Shown here: positions 25,365 to 33,551 of the stretch, one piece after another | How the letters are laid out: every line of letters starts with the position of its first letter | Position numbering within the stretch: the stretch's first letter is position 1 | DNA from: Ruminococcus_G sp050944435 | GTDB lineage: Bacteria > Bacillota > Clostridia > Lachnospirales > Lachnospiraceae | DNA length: 64,000 bases | Assembly (NCBI GenBank): GCA_050944435.1 | Contig: JBMNRB010000001.1 | Span: 186,001 to 250,000 of the forward strand | Reading direction: 5' to 3' | Made by a program: the position numbers and the translations under genes | The notes under the pieces: model-generated | What the model was told of the DNA's origin: nothing | The model's database searches: none | Seen by the model: the letters and a program-made list of their open reading frames with translations, nothing else

Positions 25365-26318
25365 ATGAAATTAACATTTGTAAATGTGGGTTATGGAGAG
25401 GCCGTACTTCTGGAATGGGAAAACTGCACCGTACTGATTGACGGCGGGAGTGCGGATCTGGAAGAGTTTGCCGATCGTTCTTCCGGGCGGATTCCAATCT
25501 GGGAATATCTGTCGGAGAGAAAAATTTCGCATATTGATCTGATGGTTAACACCCATACCCATGAAGATCATATCAGCGGACTGTTAAAAGCTGCGCAGCT
25601 TCTCCCGCCGGGAGAGCTGTGGCAGAGTCTGCCGCCTGATTTTTACCGAGGTCTGCATTCTCTTAAAGGATTTTCTGTCAGCCATCCCAATCGTAATAAA
25701 TTCAGGAATGCGCTGGATGATTACTGTGAGCTGTGCAGTCTTACCGTGAAGCAAGGCGGACGGATCCGGCAGATGCAGGCGGGACAGAGTATTAAGGTGG
25801 GGCCTGATGGAGTCATTCATATTTTGGCACCATCGAAGGAGAAAATCAGCCGGATGCAGCATTCTCTGGAAGAACTGTATGCGCAGACGGATCCGGATGC
25901 ATTTCTGGAGAAACTTACAGTTCTGGATGCACAGATGAATAATTACAGTCTGATTCTGATGGTGGAATGCCAGGGCAGGAGGATTTTGCTTCCCGGTGAT
26001 ACAAACCGGGAGGGATATGGAGGCATCCCGGCGGATGCCCTGAAAGCTGATCTGTTTAAGGTAGGTCATCACGGCCAGATCGACGGAGCTGACAAAAAGC
26101 TGCTGGATGAGGTGGCGCCGGAAGCGGTGGTATGCTGTGCTTCCAGTGACCGGCGATATGACAGCGCCCATCCGGATCTGATCCGCATGATGGATGAGGC
26201 CGGTATCAGACAGTATTTTTCGGACTGTCCCCAGGTTCCAGGCATTCAGATTTTGCCCCATCAGGAACTGAAATTTGAGATTAAAAAGGGGATGGATCTG
26301 AAGGGACAGTATCGTTGA
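25365..26318 (+). CDS. Metallo-beta-lactamase-fold hydrolase, ComEC C-terminal-like
   Basis: 317 residues starting 13 bases after the permease stop. The MBL metal motif is clear as NTHTHEDHISGL, with further ligands in LLPGDTNREG and KVGHHGQIDGADK. The end has YDSAHPDLI, which resembles the ComEC/Rec2 C-terminal domain. No membrane segments or signal, so a free cytoplasmic enzyme. The closest characterised relatives act on nucleic acid or phosphodiester bonds, but in a sugar importer operon it may instead hydrolyse a phosphate ester or lactone of the imported compound. That role is conjecture. Confidence 0.82.
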   Translation: MKLTFVNVGYGEAVLLEWENCTVLIDGGSADLEEFADRSSGRIPIWEYLSERKISHIDLMVNTHTHEDHISGLLKAAQLLPPGELWQSLPPDFYRGLHSLKGFSVSHPNRNKFRNALDDYCELCSLTVKQGGRIRQMQAGQSIKVGPDGVIHILAPSKEKISRMQHSLEELYAQTDPDAFLEKLTVLDAQMNNYSLILMVECQGRRILLPGDTNREGYGGIPADALKADLFKVGHHGQIDGADKKLLDEVAPEAVVCCASSDRRYDSAHPDLIRMMDEAGIRQYFSDCPQVPGIQILPHQELKFEIKKGMDLKGQYR

Positions 26319-26349
26319 ATGGAAGGCAGTAAAAAGGAGGAGTTCTACT

Positions 26350-27555
26350 GTGGCGGAAGTTATTCTGAAACAAGTAAAAAAGGTTTATCCAAATCAGGAG
26401 CCGAAAAAAGGAAAGAAGAAAAAGAATACAGAGGAAAAAAAGAGTAATTTAAAAGTAACGGAAGAGGGTGTGCTGGCAGTACAGGATTTCAATATTGAGA
26501 TTAAAGATAAAGAATTTATCGTACTGGTAGGTCCCTCTGGATGCGGAAAATCAACGACGCTGCGCATGGTTGCAGGTCTGGAAGAGATTAGTGGCGGCGA
26601 GCTGTATATCGACGGCGTACTCATGAATGACGTGGCGCCCAAGGATCGTGATATCGCCATGGTATTTCAGAATTATGCCCTGTATCCCCATATGACAGTC
26701 TGGGAGAATATTGCATTTCCGCTGAAGCTGCATAAAGTTTCCAAGGAGGAAATCGCGGAGAGAGTCAGTCAGGCAGCGGAGATTCTGGGAATCACTGAGT
26801 ATCTGGACAGAAAACCTAAGGCATTGTCCGGCGGCCAGCGTCAGCGAGTAGCCATCGGCCGCGCCATTGTCAGAGAACCGAAAGTTCTTTTGATGGACGA
26901 ACCTTTGTCCAATCTGGATGCCAAACTGCGCAATCAGATGCGTGCGGAGATTATCAAGCTGAGACAGAGAATCAATACCACTTTTATCTATGTAACCCAT
27001 GATCAGACAGAGGCCATGACTCTGGGTGATAGGATAGTGATCATGAAGGACGGAGAGGTTCAGCAGATCGGTACGCCTCAGGAGGTTTTTAACTATCCTG
27101 CAAATCTGTTTGTGGCCGGATTTATCGGTATGCCCCGGATGAACTTTTATGATGCACAGTTGGTGAAAGACGGTGATCAGTATGCGGTGGAAATGGAAAA
27201 TGCTCATGTGGTACTTTCAGAGGCGAAACAGAAAAATCTGGCAGCCAATCAGGTTCAGCCCGGCCCCATTACCCTTGGTGTGAGACCGGAACATCTTCAG
27301 TTAGTCAAAAGCAGCGAAAACGCTTTGAAGGGAACAGTGGAGGTCAGTGAGATGATGGGCAGTGAGATTCATCTCCATGTCAGCGCCTGCGGTACGGATA
27401 CCATCATTATTGTACAGACACTGGATCTTGAAGACTCGATTCACTTCCCTATCGGCAGTGAAATCTCGTTCACATTCACTGGAAACACGGCGCATATTTT
27501 TGACCGTGAGACACAGAAAAATCTGGAGTTGAGATCGGACGGCACACAGCCGTAA
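26350..27555 (+). CDS. ABC transporter ATP-binding protein, UgpC/MsmX type, with lysine-rich insertion
   Basis: 401 residues, GTG start nine bases after AAAGGAGG. Walker A VGPSGCGKSTT, Q-loop FQNYALYPHMTV, signature LSGGQRQRVAIGRA, Walker B VLLMDEPLSNLDA and His switch VTHDQTEAM are all present, followed by the two-part C-terminal regulatory (TOBE) domain from about residue 265. A very basic insert at about residues 16-38 (PKKGKKKKNTEEKKS) splits the first beta strands and is absent from textbook MalK or MsmK. The enzyme powers the importer formed by the genes at 22293-25351. Confidence 0.93.
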   Translation: MAEVILKQVKKVYPNQEPKKGKKKKNTEEKKSNLKVTEEGVLAVQDFNIEIKDKEFIVLVGPSGCGKSTTLRMVAGLEEISGGELYIDGVLMNDVAPKDRDIAMVFQNYALYPHMTVWENIAFPLKLHKVSKEEIAERVSQAAEILGITEYLDRKPKALSGGQRQRVAIGRAIVREPKVLLMDEPLSNLDAKLRNQMRAEIIKLRQRINTTFIYVTHDQTEAMTLGDRIVIMKDGEVQQIGTPQEVFNYPANLFVAGFIGMPRMNFYDAQLVKDGDQYAVEMENAHVVLSEAKQKNLAANQVQPGPITLGVRPEHLQLVKSSENALKGTVEVSEMMGSEIHLHVSACGTDTIIIVQTLDLEDSIHFPIGSEISFTFTGNTAHIFDRETQKNLELRSDGTQP

Positions 27556-27666
27556 TGAAATAGTTTTCTGCATGCTTTTTCGGGGTGACTGCTTCACAGT
27601 TAAGGTTGAAATAGCCGTGAATAGCAACATCCTGGAAAAGCATATTTTTTCAGAAAGGGTGAGAGA

Positions 27667-28395
27667 ATGAAGGAATTGCTTTTATATCTGGAGGAATTTA
27701 ATTTTGCTTCGGTAGTTCTGCGACTCTTTCTGGCAATGGTATGCGGCGGCCTTCTGGGACTGGAAAGGAAGCGCAAACACAGGCCCGCCGATGCCCGCAC
27801 CTATATGATGGTCTGCATGGGAGCGGCTTTGACCATGCTGATCGGCGAGTATGAATATAATATGGTAAAGACAGAATGGTCCGGTCTCATGGAGCAAATC
27901 GGAGTAAATGCAGATGTCTCCAGAATCGGTGCTCAGGTGGTGAATGGAATTGGTTTTCTTGGTGCGGGGACTATTCTGATCAACGGTCGCAAGCAAAGCG
28001 TTAAAGGGCTGACCACAGCGGCGGGGCTTTGGGCCTCCGGCTGCATGGGGCTGGCCATCGGAGTAGGGTTTTATGAGTGTGTGTTCATCGGCGGTCTGTT
28101 GATCTATACGGCCCTGCGGCTGCTTCCGGTGATTGAGGAAACCTTTATTGAGAAAGCGCCGCTGATTAATATCTATGTGGAATTTCAGTCTATGGATAAT
28201 CTGGGCGAGGTATTGGCCAGAATAAAAGAGCAGCATGCGCAGATTCTTGATTTGGATCTGAATCATGGCAGTTCGGAGTTTTCTGTCAATCCCAGTGTGG
28301 TAGTCTCCATGGCGCTGGAGGGCAAACTGCCCCATACCCGCATTCTGATTGCCCTTGCCGGTCTGGAATGTGTTCATGTGGTGGAAGAGTTGTAA
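27667..28395 (+). CDS. MgtC/SapB-family membrane protein, copy 1
   Basis: 242 residues, ATG after AAAGGGTGAGAG. The N-terminal half has four hydrophobic segments and the family hallmarks VLRLFLAMVCGGLLGLERKR, RTYMMVCMGAALTMLIGEY, GAQVVNGIGFLGAGTI and VKGLTTAAGLWASGCMGLAI. The C-terminal 80 residues form a small ACT-like cytoplasmic domain. MgtC proteins are linked to growth in low magnesium and to modulation of ATP synthase in other bacteria, but the biochemical activity is not settled. Here it is the first of two tandem copies inside a sugar-import operon. Confidence 0.9.
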   Translation: MKELLLYLEEFNFASVVLRLFLAMVCGGLLGLERKRKHRPADARTYMMVCMGAALTMLIGEYEYNMVKTEWSGLMEQIGVNADVSRIGAQVVNGIGFLGAGTILINGRKQSVKGLTTAAGLWASGCMGLAIGVGFYECVFIGGLLIYTALRLLPVIEETFIEKAPLINIYVEFQSMDNLGEVLARIKEQHAQILDLDLNHGSSEFSVNPSVVVSMALEGKLPHTRILIALAGLECVHVVEEL

Positions 28396-28429
28396 AAAGC
28401 AGCACAGAAAAAGGAGGATGGAAAAGATC

Positions 28430-29122
28430 ATGCTGGAAATTTTTGATGATCTACGGAATGTAACAGTTTTTTCCGTCGCCCTGCGGCTGTTTCTTGCTGT
28501 GCTGTGCGGCGGGCTTATTGGAATCGAGCGTACGTATAAAAGACGTCCCGCAGGATTTCGGACGCATATCCTGATCTGCATGGGGGCAGCTGTGACTACT
28601 CTGACCAGTCAGTATATGGTTCTTAATCTTCATTATTATACAGATATGGGACGGATCGGTGCTCAGGTAGTGGCCGGGATCGGCTTCATCGGCGCCGGTA
28701 CTATTATTGTGACACGCCAGAACCGGGTAAAAGGATTGACTACGGCAGCCGGCATGTGGGCATCAGCTATTATTGGCCTGGCTTTTGGCGTAGGATTTTA
28801 CGAGGGAGGTATTGTGGTTACGGCGTTGATTCTGTTGGCGGAGACCTGTCTGTCGAAGATGGAGTATCGGATCCTGAGCAATGTGCCGGAGATTAACCTG
28901 TATATTGAATACCTGGATCAGAATTGCCTGAAGGATCTTTTGCGAATGTTTCGCTTTCGTCAGGTGAAGCTTTTAGATATTGAAATAACCCGGGCCAAAG
29001 GAAATGATAAAATGAATGCCTGTGCGATTTTGACGCTTCGGCTGAATAAGAAATGTACGGTGGAAGAGGTACTGGGATGGATCAGAACGGCTGACGGCGT
29101 ACTGATGGTAGAAGAATTGTAA
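28430..29122 (+). CDS. MgtC/SapB-family membrane protein, copy 2
   Basis: 230 residues from the ATG at 28430, which aligns with the start of copy 1; an ATG at 28418 directly abuts the AGGAGG site and one further upstream lies inside copy 1. Four membrane segments carry the same motifs (VALRLFLAVLCGGLIGIERT, MGRIGAQVVAGIGFIGAGTI, VKGLTTAAGMWASAIIGLAF), followed by a divergent ACT-like C-terminal domain. The two copies probably form a heteromer or have divided functions. A PfkB kinase follows by 24 bases. Confidence 0.9.
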   Translation: MLEIFDDLRNVTVFSVALRLFLAVLCGGLIGIERTYKRRPAGFRTHILICMGAAVTTLTSQYMVLNLHYYTDMGRIGAQVVAGIGFIGAGTIIVTRQNRVKGLTTAAGMWASAIIGLAFGVGFYEGGIVVTALILLAETCLSKMEYRILSNVPEINLYIEYLDQNCLKDLLRMFRFRQVKLLDIEITRAKGNDKMNACAILTLRLNKKCTVEEVLGWIRTADGVLMVEEL

Positions 29123-29146
29123 GCCCTGGGGGCAGAAAGGAGAAAA

Positions 29147-30028
29147 ATGGGAAATAAATATGATGTAATGGTAATCGGGCCGGTGTCTATTGATTACAAT
29201 ATTGATTATCTGGGAAATGAACGCAGAGAGATTGGCGGAGCGGTGGTTGCTTCCGGCTATGCGGCAGCGGGAAGCGGCGTCAGAACAGCGATTTTCTGTA
29301 AATTGAATGAAGAAGAAGTAGATGTGCATGAACGGTTTGCGGATGCCAATGCCGACCTTTACTGGGGACATTCTTCACACACTTGTTCTATTCGGAATCA
29401 GTATTTTACAGCTGACAAAGAAAAAAGGCAGTGTACATCTATGGGAGTCTGCGATCCTTTCCGGTTTGAAGAACTGCCCCAGGCACAGACAGATGTATAC
29501 CATTTTGCCGGTCTGGTTTATGGAGATTTTGACGGAACGTTATTTGAGAAGGCTTCTGCTCACGGAAAAGTTGCATTGGATGTGCAGTGTATGCTGCGCC
29601 ATGTGGAAGCGGATAAATCCATGCTGTTTCATGACTGGGAAGAAAAAAAGAAATATCTTCCATTGATGGACTACTTTAAAACGGACGCAGCGGAAGCTGA
29701 GATTCTGACAGGGCTTACAGACAGAGCGGAAGCGGCGCGTATGATTCATGACTGGGGAGCAAAAGAGGTGGTTATCACTCATAACACCGAGGTGCTTGTC
29801 TATGACGGAAAACAGCTTCTTACCTGCCCGATTAAAGCAAGAAACCTGTCGGGCCGCACCGGCAGAGGAGATACTACATTTGCCGGTTATATTGCTGCGC
29901 GCCAGACCCAGGGGATCGAAGAGGCGCTGCTGTATTGTACCGCTCTGGTTTCCCTGAAAATGGAGACGCCTGGTCCGTATAAAGGGACTAAACAGGATGT
30001 GCTGGATTATATTAAGGAGTTTTATTAA
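29147..30028 (+). CDS. PfkB-family carbohydrate/nucleoside kinase
   Basis: 293 residues, ATG after AAAGGAG. The ribokinase-fold start MVIGPVSIDYNIDYLG and the glycine motif IGGAVVASGYAAAGSG are present, and the catalytic block reads GRTGRGDTTFAGY with the base Asp. It is compact for the family and the substrate lid is short (residues 10-40), closer to nucleoside or small-sugar kinases than to fructokinase. As last gene of the ABC operon it should phosphorylate the imported compound or its hydrolysis product. A hairpin follows the stop. Confidence 0.88.
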   Translation: MGNKYDVMVIGPVSIDYNIDYLGNERREIGGAVVASGYAAAGSGVRTAIFCKLNEEEVDVHERFADANADLYWGHSSHTCSIRNQYFTADKEKRQCTSMGVCDPFRFEELPQAQTDVYHFAGLVYGDFDGTLFEKASAHGKVALDVQCMLRHVEADKSMLFHDWEEKKKYLPLMDYFKTDAAEAEILTGLTDRAEAARMIHDWGAKEVVITHNTEVLVYDGKQLLTCPIKARNLSGRTGRGDTTFAGYIAARQTQGIEEALLYCTALVSLKMETPGPYKGTKQDVLDYIKEFY

Positions 30029-30047
30029 TTCTATTGAAAAAGGAGGA

Positions 30048-30083
30048 CGGAGCCTTTCTTCTGGCAGGAGAGGCTCCGCCCTT
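30048..30083. terminator. Bidirectional terminator between the PfkB and CobW-type genes
   Basis: CGGAGCCT (30048-30055) pairs with AGGCTCCG (30071-30078), followed by CCCTTTT; the minus strand also has an A-to-T run nearby. The genes on each side converge here. Confidence 0.6.
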
Positions 30084-30100
30084 TTGAGACAAAAGATGTT

Positions 30101-31039
30101 TCATTTTTTCTGCCGGGCAAGAAATGCATTCTGCAGGGCTGTTTCATTGATCTCCTGACCGATGACGATGAACAGTCCTTTTTTTATGTCAGCAGGTTTG
30201 ATATAAAAGCCGTCCAGGGAACAGTTGATTTCATACCAGTTTCCAGAAGTATCGGCAATATGGCCTTTGATCCGGAGAATTTTCCCATAAAAAGGGTCTT
30301 TCATTAATTTATCCAGCCGTTCTTTTAAATCTTTTTCATTTTCGCACAAACCGGCCATGACTCTGGCGGTAAAGACATTTCCATGCTGCATGAATTCCCG
30401 TTGGTGGTCGGAGATCCGGTATCCGGACTGTTCAAAATCAGCAAAATCCTCATCGGTGAGAGAGTCCCAGTCCTTTGTACAGGCGTCGGACCCAAAGACG
30501 CGGCTGCACCCCCGGTCTGCAATTAATTCATTGATTTTTTTCAGGGTTTCCTGAATGGCCTCATCGGAAAAAAGCTGGGTTTTACTCATAATCAGTTTCC
30601 CGGATGAAAGAAGCTGGGAAAACATCAGATATTTGGCTTCATCGGAAAGACTGTCCTCAAAACGGGCATCCACGATAGTAAAGATATTGCCGATTTCACA
30701 GCAGTCCTTCACCGGCTGGGTGAACATCACATCGAAAAATTCATCCACATCGTAGATACCGGAGGGTTCCACCAGAATGCGGTCATAGTTCATGGCGGCT
30801 CCCTCAAGAAGCATATTCTGAAAGGCGATTTTTCCGGTGCAGCACATACATCCGCCGGAAATCTGACGGATATCGCAGCCCTGGTCTTTAAGAACGATGG
30901 AATCTACGCTGACGCCGCCGAATTCGTTTTCAATTATATTGATTTTTTTCCCCTGGCGCTGCAGATAGTCAGCATACCTGCGGATAAACGTTGTTTTTCC
31001 GGAACCAAGAAAACCAGTAATCAGATCTACTTTTACCAT
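30101..31039 (-). CDS. CobW/COG0523-family GTPase (putative metallochaperone)
   Basis: 312 residues; ATG after AAGGAGG, four bases past the stop of the AraC gene on the same strand, so the two are one operon. Walker A is GFLGSGKTTFI, the family metal motif is GGCMCC (C-x-C-C) near residue 65, and base recognition is at MSKTQLF. The C-terminal domain is shorter than in typical CobW. G3E GTPases insert or deliver metals such as zinc, cobalt or nickel. Being co-transcribed with an AraC gene that faces a UroD-like methyltransferase, it may load that enzyme's metal or help corrinoid activation. Confidence 0.85.
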   Translation of the reverse strand: MVKVDLITGFLGSGKTTFIRRYADYLQRQGKKINIIENEFGGVSVDSIVLKDQGCDIRQISGGCMCCTGKIAFQNMLLEGAAMNYDRILVEPSGIYDVDEFFDVMFTQPVKDCCEIGNIFTIVDARFEDSLSDEAKYLMFSQLLSSGKLIMSKTQLFSDEAIQETLKKINELIADRGCSRVFGSDACTKDWDSLTDEDFADFEQSGYRISDHQREFMQHGNVFTARVMAGLCENEKDLKERLDKLMKDPFYGKILRIKGHIADTSGNWYEINCSLDGFYIKPADIKKGLFIVIGQEINETALQNAFLARQKK

Positions 31040-31043
31040 AATA

Positions 31044-32009
31044 TTAATCCTCCTTTTTGGAATTCGCCGGGATTTTTTTAAAATAACGGGGCGAATGTCC
31101 GATAATCTTTTTAAATAAGCGTGAAAAATAGTTTACGTCTAAAATACCTGCCTTTGCGGCGGCGTCGGAGATGGAAAGGCCATCGCCTTGAATATACTCC
31201 AGCGCTTTTACCACCCGAATTCGGTTCAGATAATCCAGGGGCGATAAGCCGGTGACCTCTTTAAATACCGTGCGAAAATAACTTTCCGACAGGGAAGATA
31301 CGTCGGCGATCTCTTTTACCGTAAGGGTTTTTTGAAAATTTTTTTCCAGGAAAACAAGTGAGTTTAAAATCAGTTGTTTTTTACGTTCCGGAGGAGCCGG
31401 CGGCCGCTGGGGCATATTGTTTTTGGCACGTTTGAAGGTGATCAGAATCATCTGAAGGATAGCGGCCTTCATATATTCGGAATCATATTGCAGACTGCTG
31501 TGCTCTCGTTCGATTCGGTGAAGAAGGTTTTCCACGTCCATAGCTTCAGCGGGAGCCAGGTGGAGAACACCCTGTTTGGAAAGATTATCGGTGATCAGTA
31601 TTGGCTCCGGTTCATCTTCTTCCCGCAGACGGATGGTGGACAAAAGATTGTCCCATTGTGCCTTTACGTTCTCAAGGCCTGTGGGAATAGCAGACTGCTG
31701 AAAAGTTCCGTTTTTAACGTAATCCGCCATCTGTCCCATTCGTTCGGGAAAAAAGTAACAGTTGGCTATGACGGCGTTGGAGACAACGGTGTATCCGTGA
31801 TTTTCGTGGGGAGGGATGATAAATACATCGCCGGCAATGAGCGGGACTTCCACATCGCGAAAACGATGGGTACAGGCTCCGCAGGTGACGAGAATGAATT
31901 CATAGTGGCGGTGCATGTGATCCTCGATTTCGGTAGGCTTGGTGTATCGTTCAAATTTCACGGCAATAGATGAAGTATCGGAAGCCTGAAAATCATAATA
32001 AACATCCAT
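31044..32009 (-). CDS. AraC-family regulator with cupin sensor domain
   Basis: 321 residues, ATG seven bases after AGGAGG. Same subtype as the regulators at 12017, 33552 and 59212: cupin part with MHRHYEFILVTCGACTH and LIAGDVFIIPPHENHGY, then the double helix-turn-helix SYFRTVFKEVTGLSPLDYLN and DVNYFSRLFKKIIGHSPRYF. It is divergent from the UroD-superfamily gene at 32194 and upstream of the CobW-type gene, and therefore likely controls both directions. Candidate sites lie in the 184-base gap. Confidence 0.92.
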   Translation of the reverse strand: MDVYYDFQASDTSSIAVKFERYTKPTEIEDHMHRHYEFILVTCGACTHRFRDVEVPLIAGDVFIIPPHENHGYTVVSNAVIANCYFFPERMGQMADYVKNGTFQQSAIPTGLENVKAQWDNLLSTIRLREEDEPEPILITDNLSKQGVLHLAPAEAMDVENLLHRIEREHSSLQYDSEYMKAAILQMILITFKRAKNNMPQRPPAPPERKKQLILNSLVFLEKNFQKTLTVKEIADVSSLSESYFRTVFKEVTGLSPLDYLNRIRVVKALEYIQGDGLSISDAAAKAGILDVNYFSRLFKKIIGHSPRYFKKIPANSKKED

Positions 32010-32088
32010 AAAGCACCTCCTCTGGAACTCTGGTATCCTGCTGTTATTTTAGTACGGGAAAGTACAAATGTAAATATAAAAAGTTGAA

Positions 32089-32144
32089 TTGTACTAAAAA
32101 ACAGATGATTTATTCTCACTGTCCGGGAAAGAACAGAGTACAAT
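32089..32144 (+). promoter_or_regulatory. AraC-type element and promoter of the UroD-superfamily gene at 32194
   Basis: TTGTACTAAA (32089-32098) is a one-base variant of the TTGTGCTA half-site and lies exactly 50 bases before a -10 box TACAAT (32139-32144), the same distance as at 34643. The second half-site is only weakly conserved. An inverted repeat TTTTAGTAC (32047-32055) / GTACTAAAA (32091-32099) also spans the gap. Confidence 0.5.
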
Positions 32145-32193
32145 ATCACTTAAACAGAGACGAAAAACAAAACCAGGATTGAGGAGGAAAAAC

Positions 32194-33522
32194 ATGAGGA
32201 TCGATAAAGGATACTGGGGAAACTGGATAACAGAAGGATGGCCGCTGGAAGAGGTGAAAATTTCAGAGAGGGACTGCAATATTCTTCGGGAACTGGCAAA
32301 AAAATTCAGAGGCTTATGTGAAAGACCTGTTGAAAAAGAAAAAATAAGGCTTTGGAAAGAACATAATGATTTAAAAGAAACCAGACCTTTACTTTTGGTG
32401 GATATGGAAAACGGCTGGAATGAAGCGGTAAGATTTGACCGGGATATTGAATGCGAAGGGTATATGGCCCAGGATTGGGAAATGTGGTTCAGAAAGGAGA
32501 TTTTCTGGGCGGAAAAGCTGCAGGATGACAAACCGCTGACCCCCGTTTTCTATCTGCCTCACCGGGCAGTCAATACAGAATGGGGCATCGGTGAAAATAA
32601 AGTGGAAATCGGTGAAGGAGATAAGAATAAAGCTTATTCCTGGGTGGCGACGATGAAGGACATGGATGATGAAGAATTTGAAGCGCTGGACGTGGAAAAA
32701 ACCATCGAAGATCCCGTTGTGGCTGTGGATGAAAAAGCCACTAATGCCGCGTTGGAGCTGGCCAAAAAAGTTTTTGAAGGAATAGTGGAAGTAAAATTAA
32801 GAACCTGGTGGTTCTGGTCTTCTCACATCGCTCTTGCTTATGCCAATTTCCGAGGGCTGGACGGTCTGATGTATGATTTCTATGATTTCCCGGAAAAGGT
32901 TCATGAGATTTTTGCCAAACTGACCAACGGCTATATCAAAAAACTCCGTTATCTGGAAGAAAATAATCTGCTGTACAATAATACGGACAACACCTTTGTG
33001 GGCAGCGGAGGGTTGGGATGGACGGACAGTCTCAATACCGATCCGGATCACGTGACGCTGAAAACCATGTGGGGTCTGTGCGAAGCTCAGGAATGCGGGG
33101 AAATTTCTCCTGAAATGTTCCATGAATTTATCTATCCCTATCATAAACAGGTGGCAGAATTGTTTGGCCTTAACTGTTATGCCTGCTGCGAGGGAATTGA
33201 TACGAAATGGGAGTGGATCAAAGACCTGCCCAATATGCGCCGCATTTCTGTTTCCCAGTGGTCTGATATGGCAAAGATGTCGGAGTATTTGAAAAAAGAT
33301 TATGTGTATTCTTATAAAGCGAACTCGGCTCATGTAACAGTACCGGATATGAATGAGGACGTAATCCGGACAGAGCTGCGCCGAATGTTTGAAAAAACCA
33401 GGGAAAACCAGAATCATGTGGAAGTGGTGCTGAAGGATCTTCATACCATCAGCAGCAAACCGGAACAGGTAATTCGCTGGGTGGAGATTGCAAGAGAAGA
33501 GTTAAACCGGATCTATCTGTAA
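32194..33522 (+). CDS. UroD-superfamily protein of the cobalamin-methyltransferase-like subgroup
   Basis: 442 residues from the ATG at 32194 after GAGGAGGAAAAAC; the TTG at 32179 precedes that site. It resembles the protein at 19681 (LRELAKK, then WKEHNDLKETRPLLLVDMEN) but is longer at the N-terminus and middle. The usual His-Cys motif is replaced by CYACCEGIDTKWEW, and the final barrel strands read VEVVLKDLHTISSKPEQ. It faces an AraC regulator and a CobW-type GTPase, and converges with a further AraC gene 30 bases away. Methyl-group transfer is the family expectation; substrate and acceptor are unknown. Confidence 0.75.
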   Translation: MRIDKGYWGNWITEGWPLEEVKISERDCNILRELAKKFRGLCERPVEKEKIRLWKEHNDLKETRPLLLVDMENGWNEAVRFDRDIECEGYMAQDWEMWFRKEIFWAEKLQDDKPLTPVFYLPHRAVNTEWGIGENKVEIGEGDKNKAYSWVATMKDMDDEEFEALDVEKTIEDPVVAVDEKATNAALELAKKVFEGIVEVKLRTWWFWSSHIALAYANFRGLDGLMYDFYDFPEKVHEIFAKLTNGYIKKLRYLEENNLLYNNTDNTFVGSGGLGWTDSLNTDPDHVTLKTMWGLCEAQECGEISPEMFHEFIYPYHKQVAELFGLNCYACCEGIDTKWEWIKDLPNMRRISVSQWSDMAKMSEYLKKDYVYSYKANSAHVTVPDMNEDVIRTELRRMFEKTRENQNHVEVVLKDLHTISSKPEQVIRWVEIAREELNRIYL

Positions 33523-33551
33523 AAGATAAATCCGGCAGATCCGGGGCGGCA

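Noticed and set aside
28349..28429. N-terminal extension of the second MgtC gene
   Set aside because: It overlaps the first MgtC gene, is not conserved with copy 1, and the AGGAGG site at 28412 serves a later start.
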